Origin: Janthinobacterium sp. TB1-E2
Lineage (GTDB): Bacteria; Pseudomonadota; Gammaproteobacteria; Burkholderiales; Burkholderiaceae_D
Direction: 5' to 3'
Assembly: GCF_036885605.1 (NCBI RefSeq)
Contig: NZ_CP142523.1
Coordinates: 3,348,001 to 3,412,000 of the forward strand
DNA length: 64,000 nucleotides
Part shown: in pieces, positions 33,449 through 43,200 of the stretch
Position numbering within the stretch: position 1 is the stretch's first letter
How the letters are laid out: every line of letters begins with the position of its first letter
The notes under the pieces: generated by a model
The model's input: the letters and a program-made list of their open reading frames with translations, nothing else
Database searches by the model: none
Told to the model about the DNA's origin: nothing
Translations under genes and position numbers: made by a program

Positions 33449-35029
33449 ATGATGTCATTCAATCGTTTGACGATAGGCGCGCGCCTGAGCGCAGGCTTCG
33501 GGCTGCTGGTCTTACTCATGCTGGTGCTGGCGGCCTTCGCGCTGCTGCGCATCGGCGCCATCTCCGGCGCCATGGACGCGCAGGAAAAAGTCCAACTGGA
33601 AAAACTCGAACCGCTGTACGTGGCGCGTGAAGCGCTCGACCAGACGGGCCTGGCCGCCCGCAACGCATATATCTTCCACGACCAGGCCGCGGCCGAGAAA
33701 GAGCTGGCCATCCTCGACAGCCAGAAGGCACTGTACCTGGACGCGCTGGCCCGGCTGGCGCCGCAGTTCGCCGGCGATCCACAGTTCGAGAAAGTCAGCA
33801 CGGGCCTGAAAGCCATGGCGCAGGAATTGCAGCGTCCGCGCCAGTTCCGCGCCGCTGGGCAAATGGAACAGTACGGCACCTTCCTCGTCGAAGAGTGCAG
33901 CCCCCTGCGGCGCCAGATCGTCGCCGACATCGATACGGTGCTGAAAAACGTGCAGCGCGAATCGGAGCAGGCCAGCGTGGCCGCGCGCGCCATCTACGGC
34001 CAGTCGCTGCGCTGGATCGGCGTGCTGGCCGCGCTCAGCGTGCTCATTTGCATTGCGGTCGCCACCGTCATCACGCGCGGCCTGCTGCGCCAGCTGGGCG
34101 GCGAACCGGCGTATGCGGCAGCGATTGCCGGGCGCATCGCGCTGGGGGAGTTGGCCATCGACGTGCACACACGCCATGGCGACGACAGCAGCCTGCTGTT
34201 TGCCATCAAGACCATGCGCGACAACCTGGCCGCCATCGTCGGCAAGGTGCGCCATGGAACGGAAAGCATCGCCACGGCCTCGACCGAGATTGCCACGGGC
34301 AACCGCGATTTGTCGCAGCGCACCGAGCAGCAGGCCGGCTCGCTCGAAGAAGTGGCTTCATCGATGGAAGAACTGATTTCCACCGTGCGCCAGAATGCGG
34401 ACAACGCCCAGCAGGCGAACCGCCTGGCGCGCGAAGCGTCGCAGGTGTCGGAGCAGGGCGGCAAGGCTGTGGCTGAAGTGGTGCACACCATGGGCCTGAT
34501 CAATGCCTCGTCGAACAAGATCGTCGACATCATCGGCGTGATCGACAGCATCGCCTTCCAGACGAATATCCTCGCCTTGAACGCGGCCGTGGAAGCGGCG
34601 CGCGCCGGCGAACAGGGACGCGGTTTCGCCGTCGTCGCCACCGAGGTGCGCAGCCTGGCGCAGCGCTCCAGCGCCGCCGCGCGCGAAATCAAGGCCCTGA
34701 TCGACGATTCCGTCAGCAAGGTGGGTACTGGGACCGTGCTCGTCGAGCAGGCTGGCGCCACCATGCATGACGTGGTGGCCGGCATCGGCAGGGTGACGGG
34801 CATCATGGCCGAGATCAGCCACGCCACGCAGGAGCAGGGCGCCGGCATCGAACAAGTCAACCGCGCCATCGTCGACATGGACCGTGTGACCCAGCAAAAC
34901 GCGGCCCTGGTCGAGCAGGCGGCGGCCGCCGCGCACGAATTGCAGCAGCAGGCGGCGCAGCTGGAACAGGAAGTGGGCATCTTCAAGCTGGCCCCGCCGG
35001 CCAACGGACCGCTGCGCCTGGCGGCCTGA
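33449..35029 (+). CDS. Methyl-accepting chemotaxis protein
   Basis: 526 residues. First membrane helix near residues 15-40 ([20 protein letters not shown]), a periplasmic four-helix sensory domain of ~150 residues, a second helix near 190-215 ([20 protein letters not shown]), a HAMP-like linker ([20 protein letters not shown]), then the signalling domain with hairpin tip [20 protein letters not shown] and [20 protein letters not shown]. It relays ligand signals to CheA/CheW; ligand unknown. The family's C-terminal CheR-binding pentapeptide is absent (ends NGPLRLAA). ATG 33449 and 33452 are both possible. Confidence 0.93.
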   Translation: MMSFNRLTIGARLSAGFGLLVLLMLVLAAFALLRIGAISGAMDAQEKVQLEKLEPLYVAREALDQTGLAARNAYIFHDQAAAEKELAILDSQKALYLDALARLAPQFAGDPQFEKVSTGLKAMAQELQRPRQFRAAGQMEQYGTFLVEECSPLRRQIVADIDTVLKNVQRESEQASVAARAIYGQSLRWIGVLAALSVLICIAVATVITRGLLRQLGGEPAYAAAIAGRIALGELAIDVHTRHGDDSSLLFAIKTMRDNLAAIVGKVRHGTESIATASTEIATGNRDLSQRTEQQAGSLEEVASSMEELISTVRQNADNAQQANRLAREASQVSEQGGKAVAEVVHTMGLINASSNKIVDIIGVIDSIAFQTNILALNAAVEAARAGEQGRGFAVVATEVRSLAQRSSAAAREIKALIDDSVSKVGTGTVLVEQAGATMHDVVAGIGRVTGIMAEISHATQEQGAGIEQVNRAIVDMDRVTQQNAALVEQAAAAAHELQQQAAQLEQEVGIFKLAPPANGPLRLAA

Positions 35030-35111
35030 GGCCGACAGTGCTTTGGCGCGGCGCGCGCCAACCGGCATATTCCGCGCTACAATGAGCGCTGGATCACCGC
35101 CAGGACGACTC

Positions 35112-35648
35112 ATGCAAGTGCGCAGCAGCCATGATCTATCCAGCCCGGACGACGACAAACCGGCGCCGCCCGTGCTGCAGCTGGCCCTTGCCGGTCTCGG
35201 CTGGGGCTTGCTGACCTGCATGCTGTGCTTTGCCATCCTGTTCGTGACCAAATGGCTGCTGCCGCCCGAATACTGGGGCGCGCACACGGGCCTGTCCAAG
35301 TTCAAGCGCGAAATGTCGCTGCCCCTGCTGGTGTTCTGGGTCGTCATCTATTCCCCCATCCTGGAAACCTTCCTCGGCCAGCTGCTGCCGCTGGAAATCC
35401 TCCGGCGCCTGGGCGCCAGCCGGCAGCTCAGCGTTTTTATCGGCGCCATCCTGTGGGCCATCGTGCATTTCATCAGTGGCGGCCTGCTGCACGCCATCGT
35501 CGCGCTGGGGTCCGGCGCCATGTTCAGCTTTGTCTACCTGCGCTACCGCGGCCCCAGCGTGGCCGTTGCCTACGCGACAACGGCGTTTGCGCGCGCCTGC
35601 AACAATATCGCCATCCTTATCGCCGTGTTCTACGGTTTGGATGCCTGA
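35112..35648 (+). CDS. CPBP-like intramembrane protein
   Basis: 178 residues with four to five membrane segments. Motifs recall the CPBP (Abi) intramembrane protease family: YSPILETFLGQLLPLEILRR in place of the E-E-x-x-x-R motif, HFISGGLLHAIVALGSGAMF with the conserved His, and a C-terminal FARACNNIAILIA with an N. The first glutamate pair is reduced to one Glu (ILETF), so activity is uncertain. It starts at ATG 35112; the 3' end overlaps the convergent MFS gene by 19 bases. Confidence 0.65.
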   Translation: MQVRSSHDLSSPDDDKPAPPVLQLALAGLGWGLLTCMLCFAILFVTKWLLPPEYWGAHTGLSKFKREMSLPLLVFWVVIYSPILETFLGQLLPLEILRRLGASRQLSVFIGAILWAIVHFISGGLLHAIVALGSGAMFSFVYLRYRGPSVAVAYATTAFARACNNIAILIAVFYGLDA

Positions 35649-37129
35649 GTCGCACCATTCCGAAGCAAGTACGGCACCAGCGCCGCCAGCGCCACTGCCA
35701 GCACCGCCAGGCCGACCAGCAACTGGCGGAAGGCGGCGTCATAGCTGGCGCGCAGCAGCGCTTCCTGGCCGCCCAGCAGCTGTGTTGCTTGTTGGATATC
35801 ACCGAGCGCGGCGCGGCTGGCGGCGGCCAGCACCGGTAAATCGGCCGGCAGTTGCTGCGCCAGGCCTGCACCGATCAGGCCGGCCAACAAGGAGCCCGCC
35901 AGGGCCAGCGCCACCCCATCGGCACTGACGCGCACGGTATTGAAGATGCCGGTCGCCATGCCGGCCCGCTCCGTTTCCACCACGCTCAGGGCCATGCCAT
36001 CCATCAAGCCCCACGGCAAGCCGATGCCCACGCCGATCAGCAGCAGGGGGCCAGCCAGCGCCGCGGTGCCGCCATGGCCCAGCACTTGGGCCAGCCAGGC
36101 CAGGCCCGCCGCGGCCAGCAACAGCCCCGCCGCGCACAGGGCGCCCGTCTCGACCCAGCGCGACAGCAGCGCCGCCAGCACGGGTACGAGCAGCAGCGGC
36201 GCGGCCAGGGCGATCATCAGACGGCCCGCCGCCAGCGCGGACATGTTGTCGATACCGATGAAGCGCCCGGGCAGCATGACGATGAGCACGATGAACAGGA
36301 AGGCGGGCGAGGCGGCCAGCACTTGCACGGCGACAAAGCGGCGCTGGCGGAACAGCGACAAATCCAGCATGGGCCGCGCCGTCCTGCGCTCGATGGCGAC
36401 AAAGGCGAGGAACAGCAGCACGGATGCGGCGATGGACAGCAGCACGGCGCCGTTGCGCCAGCCGTGTTCGGGCGCCAACAGCATGCCCAGGGTCAGCAGG
36501 CCCAGCGCGGCGCTGAAGCTGATGGCGCCAGGCCAGTCCAGCCGGCCCTGGCCGCGCGCCGGATCGGATGGCACGCTGACCCATACCAGCAGCATGCCGA
36601 TGGCGCCCAGCACGGCCGTGGCGTAAAAGATGGCGGGCCAGCGGGCCAGCGCCAGCATGGCGCCGGCCGCCAGCGGACCGAAGGCCAGGCCCAGGCCGAA
36701 CGTCGTGCCCAGCACGCTCATCACGCGGTTGCGCGCCGCGCCGTGGAACAATGGCGCCAGCGATGACATGGCGGCGGCGAACGCGGCCGCGCCGCCCAGG
36801 CCCTGCACGAAGCGCAGCGCGGCGATCCATGCCACCGATGGCGCGACGGCAATGGCCAGGGTCGCCACGCAAAACAGCGCCAGCCCCGCCAGCCAGACGC
36901 GGCGCCGTCCCAGCACGTCCGTCAGGCTGCCGGCCACCATCATGGCGCTGCCATAGCTGAGGATATACGCATTGATGACCCAGTTCAGGGCGGCGGCGCT
37001 GCCGTGCAATTCGGCGCCGAGGGCGGGCAGCGCGACGGCCGGGCCCGTGAAGCACAGGGGTATCAGCAAGCCCGTCAGGCAAGCGGCCAGCACTTGCAGC
37101 GGGAGTGAAAGAGGTGAGGAAGAGGACAT
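35630..37129 (-). CDS. MFS transporter (DHA2-like, 14 helices)
   Basis: 499 residues, hydrophobic throughout. MFS signatures: the loop 2-3 motif GSLTDVLGRRRVWLAGLALF and the motif C region LGTTFGLGLAFGPLAAGAML in helix 5, typical of drug/H+ antiporters of the EmrB/QacA type. It exports a small molecule with proton exchange. It starts at ATG 37129 without a clear ribosome site; the frame is open further upstream but those residues are polar. Divergent from the LysR gene 109 bases away, the classic layout for a LysR-controlled exporter. Confidence 0.88.
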   Translation of the reverse strand: MSSSSPLSLPLQVLAACLTGLLIPLCFTGPAVALPALGAELHGSAAALNWVINAYILSYGSAMMVAGSLTDVLGRRRVWLAGLALFCVATLAIAVAPSVAWIAALRFVQGLGGAAAFAAAMSSLAPLFHGAARNRVMSVLGTTFGLGLAFGPLAAGAMLALARWPAIFYATAVLGAIGMLLVWVSVPSDPARGQGRLDWPGAISFSAALGLLTLGMLLAPEHGWRNGAVLLSIAASVLLFLAFVAIERRTARPMLDLSLFRQRRFVAVQVLAASPAFLFIVLIVMLPGRFIGIDNMSALAAGRLMIALAAPLLLVPVLAALLSRWVETGALCAAGLLLAAAGLAWLAQVLGHGGTAALAGPLLLIGVGIGLPWGLMDGMALSVVETERAGMATGIFNTVRVSADGVALALAGSLLAGLIGAGLAQQLPADLPVLAAASRAALGDIQQATQLLGGQEALLRASYDAAFRQLLVGLAVLAVALAALVPYLLRNGATQASKP

Positions 37130-37238
37130 GGGTGTCGGATATGAAAGAAAGAGGGGCGAGTATGGCGCGCCCATCATTGAAGAAAAATGGGCTAAACTGA
37201 TCAACATATCGGACAAGAATGTCTTCAATGGAGTTCGC

Positions 37239-38132
37239 ATGGATAGCTTGGGTGGCATCGCCATGTTCGTGCAGGTGGCCGACAGCGGCAGTTTTTCGGC
37301 CACCGGCCGGTTGCTGGGCCTGTCGTCGTCGGCCGTCGGGAAAAGCGTGGCGCGCATGGAGGCGCGGCTGGGTACGCGCCTTTTCCAGCGCAGCACGCGG
37401 CATCTGGCCTTGACGGCGGAAGGGGAAAAATTCCTGCAGCGCTGCAAGCGCATCCTGGCCGAGGTGGAAGCGGCCGAGCGCGAACTCGGTGAATCGGGCG
37501 GTGCGCCCAGCGGCCGCCTGCGTATCAGCCTGCCACGCTACAGCGGCCTGTTCGAAGCGGCCATCGGCGCCTTCATGCAAGCCTATCCCGCCATCGAACT
37601 CGACCTCGATTTCTCCGACGCCATGGTCAATATCGTCAGCGACGGCTTTGACGCGGCCGTGCGCACGGGAGAGCTGGCCGATTCAAGCCTGATGCGGCGC
37701 AAACTGTGTACGTTCCGGCGCCTGCTGGTGGCGTCGCCCGCCTATCTGGCGCGCCACGGCCGGCCCGCCGATGGCGCCGCGCTGCTGGGACACGCGCGCC
37801 TCGATTACCGTTTTCCCGCCACGGGCCGCCTGGAACAGTGGCCGCTGATGGACGAGGCTGCCCAGCCGGCGCCCGGCATGGTATGCAACAGCGTGGAAAT
37901 GCGCGTCTTCCTGGCCGTGCAGGGACAGGGCATCGCCTACCTGCCCGCATTTGTCGTGCAGCGCGAGCTGGCGGCGGGGCAACTGGTCTCGCTGCTGGAC
38001 GAGCATACGCAGGCGCGCACGGCATTCTGGCTGCTATGGCCAGCCAGCCGCCACCTGCCGCCGCGCTTGCGCGTCTTCATCGATTTCCTCGTGGAACAGT
38101 TGCAGGATCAAACTTTTGGAGCTATGCCATGA
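37239..38132 (+). CDS. LysR-family transcriptional regulator
   Basis: 297 residues. N-terminal winged helix: MDSLGGIAMFVQVADSGSFS, ATGRLLGLSSSAVGKSVARM, RLGTRLFQRSTRHLALTAEG. C-terminal LysR substrate-binding domain beginning PSGRLRISLPRYSGLFEAA. It probably controls the divergent MFS exporter and itself. GGAG lies six bases before ATG 37239. The stop overlaps the next gene's ATG (ATGA), so that gene is translationally coupled. Confidence 0.93.
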   Translation: MDSLGGIAMFVQVADSGSFSATGRLLGLSSSAVGKSVARMEARLGTRLFQRSTRHLALTAEGEKFLQRCKRILAEVEAAERELGESGGAPSGRLRISLPRYSGLFEAAIGAFMQAYPAIELDLDFSDAMVNIVSDGFDAAVRTGELADSSLMRRKLCTFRRLLVASPAYLARHGRPADGAALLGHARLDYRFPATGRLEQWPLMDEAAQPAPGMVCNSVEMRVFLAVQGQGIAYLPAFVVQRELAAGQLVSLLDEHTQARTAFWLLWPASRHLPPRLRVFIDFLVEQLQDQTFGAMP

Positions 38133-38773
38133 CGGCGGATTCTTCCCTGACGCCATTGCAATTGCATGTGGCCGGCGCCACCGTGCGCCATGACCACCCG
38201 TTTGCCATGCCGGCGCTGCCGCCGCAGGAACCGCTGACGGCGGCCTTGCGCGATGACTGGGTGCGTCCCCTGTACATGGGCTTGCACCAGCCCCAGGCGC
38301 TGGCGTGCGCGCAGCGGCTGGCGCAGGCCGACGCCACCGTCATCGCGCGCCTGCTAGGGCAATTCGACTGGCGCAGCCGCACGGCGGGCGCCTACCTGGC
38401 CGCACTGACCGGGCAGTCCGCTTTCACGGACCAGCTGGGCGGCCTGCTGCTGGCCAGCGAGGTCTGCTACGCGGGCAGCGCGTATTGTCTGGCGCTGGCC
38501 GTTTTCGACACGCCAGCCAGCCGCGACTACCTGCACCGTTATCTTGCACATTACCTTTGCCAGCCGCAGTTGCACTTTGATCAGGAGCACGCGATGGCGG
38601 CCATTGCCTACCTCGATGGCCAGCATGGCCGGGATGAGGCGGCCCGCCACGCTCCGGCCTGGACCGGTTTCGCCGCCAGCCGCCCGGGCCTGGCGCTGGA
38701 CGACGCGCTCGCGCAATTTACTTCCCGCATGGCCGCCTTGCGCGCCTTGCAGGCCGCAGCGCCTGGCAAATAA
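38129..38773 (+). CDS. DUF6000-like protein coupled to LysR
   Basis: 214 residues, cytoplasmic, helical. The pattern WVRPLYMGLHQPQALA, LGQFDWRSRTAGAYLAALTG, LLASEVCYAGSAYCLALAVF and CQPQLHFDQEHAMAAIAYLD matches my recollection of DUF6000 family proteins, whose function is unknown and which may be HEAT-like. ATG 38129 overlaps the LysR stop, so the two are made together. Whether it modulates LysR or the exporter is unknown. Confidence 0.75.
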   Translation: MTADSSLTPLQLHVAGATVRHDHPFAMPALPPQEPLTAALRDDWVRPLYMGLHQPQALACAQRLAQADATVIARLLGQFDWRSRTAGAYLAALTGQSAFTDQLGGLLLASEVCYAGSAYCLALAVFDTPASRDYLHRYLAHYLCQPQLHFDQEHAMAAIAYLDGQHGRDEAARHAPAWTGFAASRPGLALDDALAQFTSRMAALRALQAAAPGK

Positions 38774-38817
38774 GCGCCATCGCCCCAAACTGTGGCGCCG
38801 TGCGTATTGTTGGCGGC

Positions 38818-39960
38818 CTACTTCGCGCTTTCCATCGATTCCACTGTGTCGAAAATAGGCGCCAGCGCGCTTTCCATGGCGCCGGCGGTCGCGTCGCCGC
38901 TCTGGTTGGTGATGATGAAGACCCCAAGCTGATATTGGGGAACGATCCAGGCGTAGCTTTGCGCACGTGGCACGCCGCCATGGTGTACATAATGCGTGCC
39001 CAACTGGCGGTTGTTGCCGATGTTCCAGAAATAGCCAATGCTGAAGTCATCCTGAAAGCGCACCAGCGGCTTGTGCGATTCGGCGACCGCGCGATGGGCG
39101 CTCAATTGCAGGCGCAGGTACTTCGCCATATCGGGCATGGTCGACTTCAGGTTGCCCGCTGCCCCCCAGGGCAGTTGCGGCATCGGTGTCGTGATGACGG
39201 GATTGTCGCTGTGGTAGCCGGGCGCCAGCCGGCCGGCATCCTGGGCTGCGATTTTCAGCCCGGTATCGCGCATGCCGGCTTCGCGCGCGATGAATTGCGT
39301 GAGCAGGTCTGCATAGGGCATGGCGTAGATTGTTTCGAGCGTGTGCGCAATGAGTTCGGTACCGGCGCTGGAATAGGCGTAGTCCTTGCCTAGCGGACCC
39401 TTGATGCTGACTGCATGTAAATCCTGCCAGAATTGCTGTTGCCCGTAGTTGGCGTACGCTGCATTGAGCTTTGCCGGCGTGGCGTGTGCCGTGAAATCCT
39501 GCAATATGGCGTTCACCTGCAATGGCAGCATGCCCGGCATGGTGCTGGTGTGCGTGATCAAGTGGCGCAAGCGCACGGGCTGGCCTTGCCACTGCAGGTT
39601 CGGGTAGGCGGCCGGCAGGTAGTTTTGTATGGGATCGTCGAGCGCCGCCTTCCCGTCCAGCACGGCGTTCGCCAGTAGCAGGCCAGCAAAAGTCTTGCTG
39701 ACTGAGCCGATTTCATACAGCGTTGTATCGTTCGGCGGATTGGCTTTGCCGGTCTCCAGCTCGCCCTGATGCAGGATGAATTCCTTGCCGCGATAAACGA
39801 CGGCAATCGAGGTCGCGTGCAGCAATGGTGACTGCAGCAAAGTGGCCGCGGTCTGGCGCATGGCCGCAGGAATGTCGTGCGCAGGTGCCGTGGCTGCTGG
39901 CTTGCAAGCTGCCAGCAGCAGTGTCATTACAGTGATGCTTGCGGCGAGTTTGGTCATCAT
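38818..39960 (-). CDS. Class C beta-lactamase-related serine hydrolase (lipoprotein)
   Basis: 380 residues. Lipobox LLLAAC with Cys19, so an envelope lipoprotein. Serine-hydrolase motifs: Ser86-V-S-Lys89 in EIGSVSKTFAG, a Tyr motif in DYAYSSAGTELIAHT, and HHGGVPRAQSY at the position of the KTG box. This HxG variant is usual for esterase/peptidase-like members, so true beta-lactam resistance is not implied. It starts at ATG 39960; in-frame ATGs at 39957 and 39969 and no good ribosome site leave the start open. Confidence 0.87.
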   Translation of the reverse strand: MMTKLAASITVMTLLLAACKPAATAPAHDIPAAMRQTAATLLQSPLLHATSIAVVYRGKEFILHQGELETGKANPPNDTTLYEIGSVSKTFAGLLLANAVLDGKAALDDPIQNYLPAAYPNLQWQGQPVRLRHLITHTSTMPGMLPLQVNAILQDFTAHATPAKLNAAYANYGQQQFWQDLHAVSIKGPLGKDYAYSSAGTELIAHTLETIYAMPYADLLTQFIAREAGMRDTGLKIAAQDAGRLAPGYHSDNPVITTPMPQLPWGAAGNLKSTMPDMAKYLRLQLSAHRAVAESHKPLVRFQDDFSIGYFWNIGNNRQLGTHYVHHGGVPRAQSYAWIVPQYQLGVFIITNQSGDATAGAMESALAPIFDTVESMESAK

Positions 39961-40280
39961 GCGCACCATCGAGGGGGGAGGGGCATTCTCGCACAATGGC
40001 TATGGCGGTGACAGAAAAAACTTGGCAAAAATCTCATCTTCTTTCTTCCATGCAGTGTGACATTTGCATGACAAATAACAGTGCCTGTCCCGATTGCGCG
40101 TCATTAAGGCGTGCATGCGAGGCGACGCTCAAGCGCTCGCCGTCCATGCGCCAAAAGTGCCGGACCGTTGAAGGTGCACGCTGAATGGCAAGTGGATGCG
40201 GCCGGAACTTTTGCCTTGCATGCCGGCTTGCGCCGGCATATTCAATCTTGGTTTTAAGTTTAATGACAGGAAACTGCAAC
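39961..40280. other. Divergent intergenic region before the RTX gene
   Basis: 320 bases between the serine hydrolase and the RTX gene. It contains the RTX promoter/inverted repeat at 40216-40244 and otherwise no recognised gene; short frames here have no ribosome site. Confidence 0.5.
40216..40244 (+). promoter_or_regulatory. Possible RTX promoter with inverted repeat in the spacer
   Basis: TTGCAT (40216-40221), a 17-base spacer and TATTCA (40239-40244). A perfect 8-4-8 inverted repeat, ATGCCGGC-TTGC-GCCGGCAT (40220-40239), fills the spacer exactly between the two elements, as an operator would. Confidence 0.45.
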
Positions 40281-43200
40281 ATGACTGAAAACAATGCATC
40301 TGGCTCCAGCGTCTCCGCCATCGACGCTTACCTGAACAGTTCGGCAGCCGCCGCGCAGCGCTTCACGGGCACGGCGAACGCGGATATCCTCACCGGCACC
40401 ACGGGCGCCGACGTGCTCGAAGGCCTGGCCGGCGACGATACGTATTACGTCAACCACAGTGGCGACGTGATCGTCGAACTGGCCAATGGCGGCAGCGATA
40501 CCGTCTACACCAGCGTCAATTACACGGTGGCCGACAACATCGAGAACGTGCGCCTGACCGCAGGCGGCCTGACGGTAACGGGCAGCGCCAATACCAATAA
40601 CGTCTTTTTCGTTGATGCGGCCGGTGGCAACAGGATCGATGGCGGCGGCACGGGCAACATGGTCAATTACACGGCGTCCAGCACGGGCGTGACGGCGACC
40701 TTGTCCGGAGCGAATGGCCCGGTGACGGCGCCGCCCGGCAGCGATGTGCTGCTCAATATCGCCAACATCGCCGGCAGCAAGTTCGATGATGTCCTGACCG
40801 GTAACGAGCTCAAAAACGCCCTCGTGGGCGGTTTTGGCAACGATATCCTGCGCGGCGGCAAGGGCGACGATACCCTGGCCGGCATGCAGGGCGACGACAC
40901 GTATATGTTTGCCCGTGGCGACGGCGCCGACATCATCGTTGAAGGAGAAGAGGCGGCCAGCCATAACGTCGTCTCCTTCCTGGCCGGCGTCAATGCCGAC
41001 CAGCTGTGGTTCCGCCAGGTGGGCACGGCGCTGGAAGTGAGCACCATCGGCACCGGCGACAAGATCACCATCAACGCCTGGTTTTCCAGTGCGGCGCCGC
41101 GCATCCAGGAATTCCGCACGGCCGAAGGCCGCGTGCTGCTGGGCAGCGACGTGCAAAACCTCGTGCAGACAATGGCGGGCCTGGCGATGCCAGCGGCCGG
41201 CCAGCTGACCTTGCCAGCGGCAACGGCCGCCGCCCTGGCGCCGGCGCTGGCGCAGAACTGGCGCACGGAAGGACCGAACCAGCCCGGCAATGGCGTCTTT
41301 ACCGGCACGGCGAACCCGGACATCATCCTGGGCACGGCGGGCGCCGACGTGATGGTGGGCCTGGCCGGCGACGACACGTATTACGTCAACCACAGCGGCG
41401 ACGTGGTGGTGGAACAGGCTGGCGGCGGACGCGACACCGTCTATGCCAGCGCGAACTACACGCTGGCCGCCAACGTCGAAGAGGTGCATGTGAGCGCCGC
41501 CGACCTGACGGTGACGGGCAACGGCAATGACAACGTGTTCCACGTCGATGTCGCCGGCGGCAACGTGCTGCGCGGCACCGGCACGAACAGCACGGCCACC
41601 TATGCGGGCTCCAAGGCAGGCGCGACGGCCAGCATCGTTTCCATCAACGAATCCCATGCGGCCCGCCCGGGCAGCGATGTGCTGGTCAATATTTCCAGCG
41701 TGACGGGCAGCGGCTATGACGACGTACTGTCCGGCAACGAGCTGGCCAATACCCTGGCTGGCGGCCTTGGCAACGATACCTTGCAAGGCGGCAAAGGCAG
41801 CGACGTGCTCACCGGCGGCCTCGGCGACGATACCTATGTCTTTGCGCGCGGCGACGGCGCCGATGTCGTTATCGAATCGTCCGCCGATGCCAATTACGAC
41901 ACCATCGCCTTCCTGGCCGGTGTCAACATCGACCAGCTGTGGTTCCGCCAGGTGGGCAATGACCTGGAAGTGAGCACCATCGGCACCACGGACAAGATCA
42001 CCATCCGCGCCTGGAACGCGGCTGTGCCGAACATCGAGGAATTCCGCACGGCCGCCGGCCACGTCATGCGCGGCGCCGACGTGCAGCTGCTGGTGCAGGC
42101 GATGGCGAACCTGGCGCCGCCGCCGCTGGGCCAGCTGACCTTGCCGGCCGGCACGGCCGCTGCCCTGGCGCCCGCGCTGGCCCAGGCCTGGCACTTCAAC
42201 GGTCCCACGCAACCGACGGGTCCAACCTTTGTCGGCACGGCGGGCGCCGACGTCATCAATGGGAGCACGGGCGCCGACCTGCTGCAAGGCCTCGGTGGTG
42301 ACGACACGTATTACGTCAACCACAGCGGCGACTTCATCGACGAACGTGGCAATGGCGGCAACGACACCGTGTACACCAAGGTCAACTACACGGTGGCCGA
42401 CAACGTCGAGTACGTGCGCCTGGCCGCAGCCGGCCTGACGGTGACGGGCAGCGCCTATACCAGCAACGTCTTCCATGTCGGCACCGCCGGCGGCAACGTG
42501 CTCGACGGTGGCGGGGCGGGCAATTCGCTGTCCTACGCCACTTCCACTACGGGCGTGACGGCCGCCTTTGCGCCCGTTGGCGGCCCGATGACGGCGCGCG
42601 CGGGCAGCGACGTGCTGGCCAATTTCAATGCCGTCATCGGCAGCAAGTTCGACGACGTGCTGACCGGCAATGAACTGAAGAACATCCTGCTGGGCGGCCT
42701 CGGCAACGATATCCTGCAAGGCGGCAAGGGCGATGACGCGCTGGCCGGTACGCTGGGCAACGACACCTATGTCTTCGCCCGCGGTGACGGCGTCGACATT
42801 ATTTCCGAGGCGAACGAGGCGGGCAGCCGCGACGTGGTGTCCTTCCTGGCCGGCGTCAGCGCCGAGCAGCTGTGGTTCCGCCAGGTGGGCACCAACCTCG
42901 AAGTGAGCACCATCGGCACCAATGACAAGATCACCGTCAATGGCTGGTATGCGGCAGCGGGGGCGAGCATCGAGGAATTCCGCATGGCCGATGGCCGGGT
43001 CTTGCTGGGCAGCCAGGTGCAAAACCTCGTGCAGGCCATGGCGGGCCTGACGCCGCCACCGGCCGGCCAGCTGACCTTGCCTGCAGGCACGGCCGCCATC
43101 CTGGCGCCGGTGCTGGCGCAGAACTGGCGCTCCGCGCAGCAATTCAGTGCCGTCAGCCAGGGCGGACTCGGCGGCTGGCAGGCGGATTCCGCGCAGCTGG

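Noticed and set aside
35852-36766. Gln/His-rich open frame opposite the MFS gene
   Set aside because: Composition typical of the complement of hydrophobic codons; the reverse strand encodes a clear transporter.
38818-39960. Antibiotic-resistance class C beta-lactamase
   Set aside because: Lipoprotein with an HxG in place of the KTG box; better seen as a serine hydrolase of the wider family.
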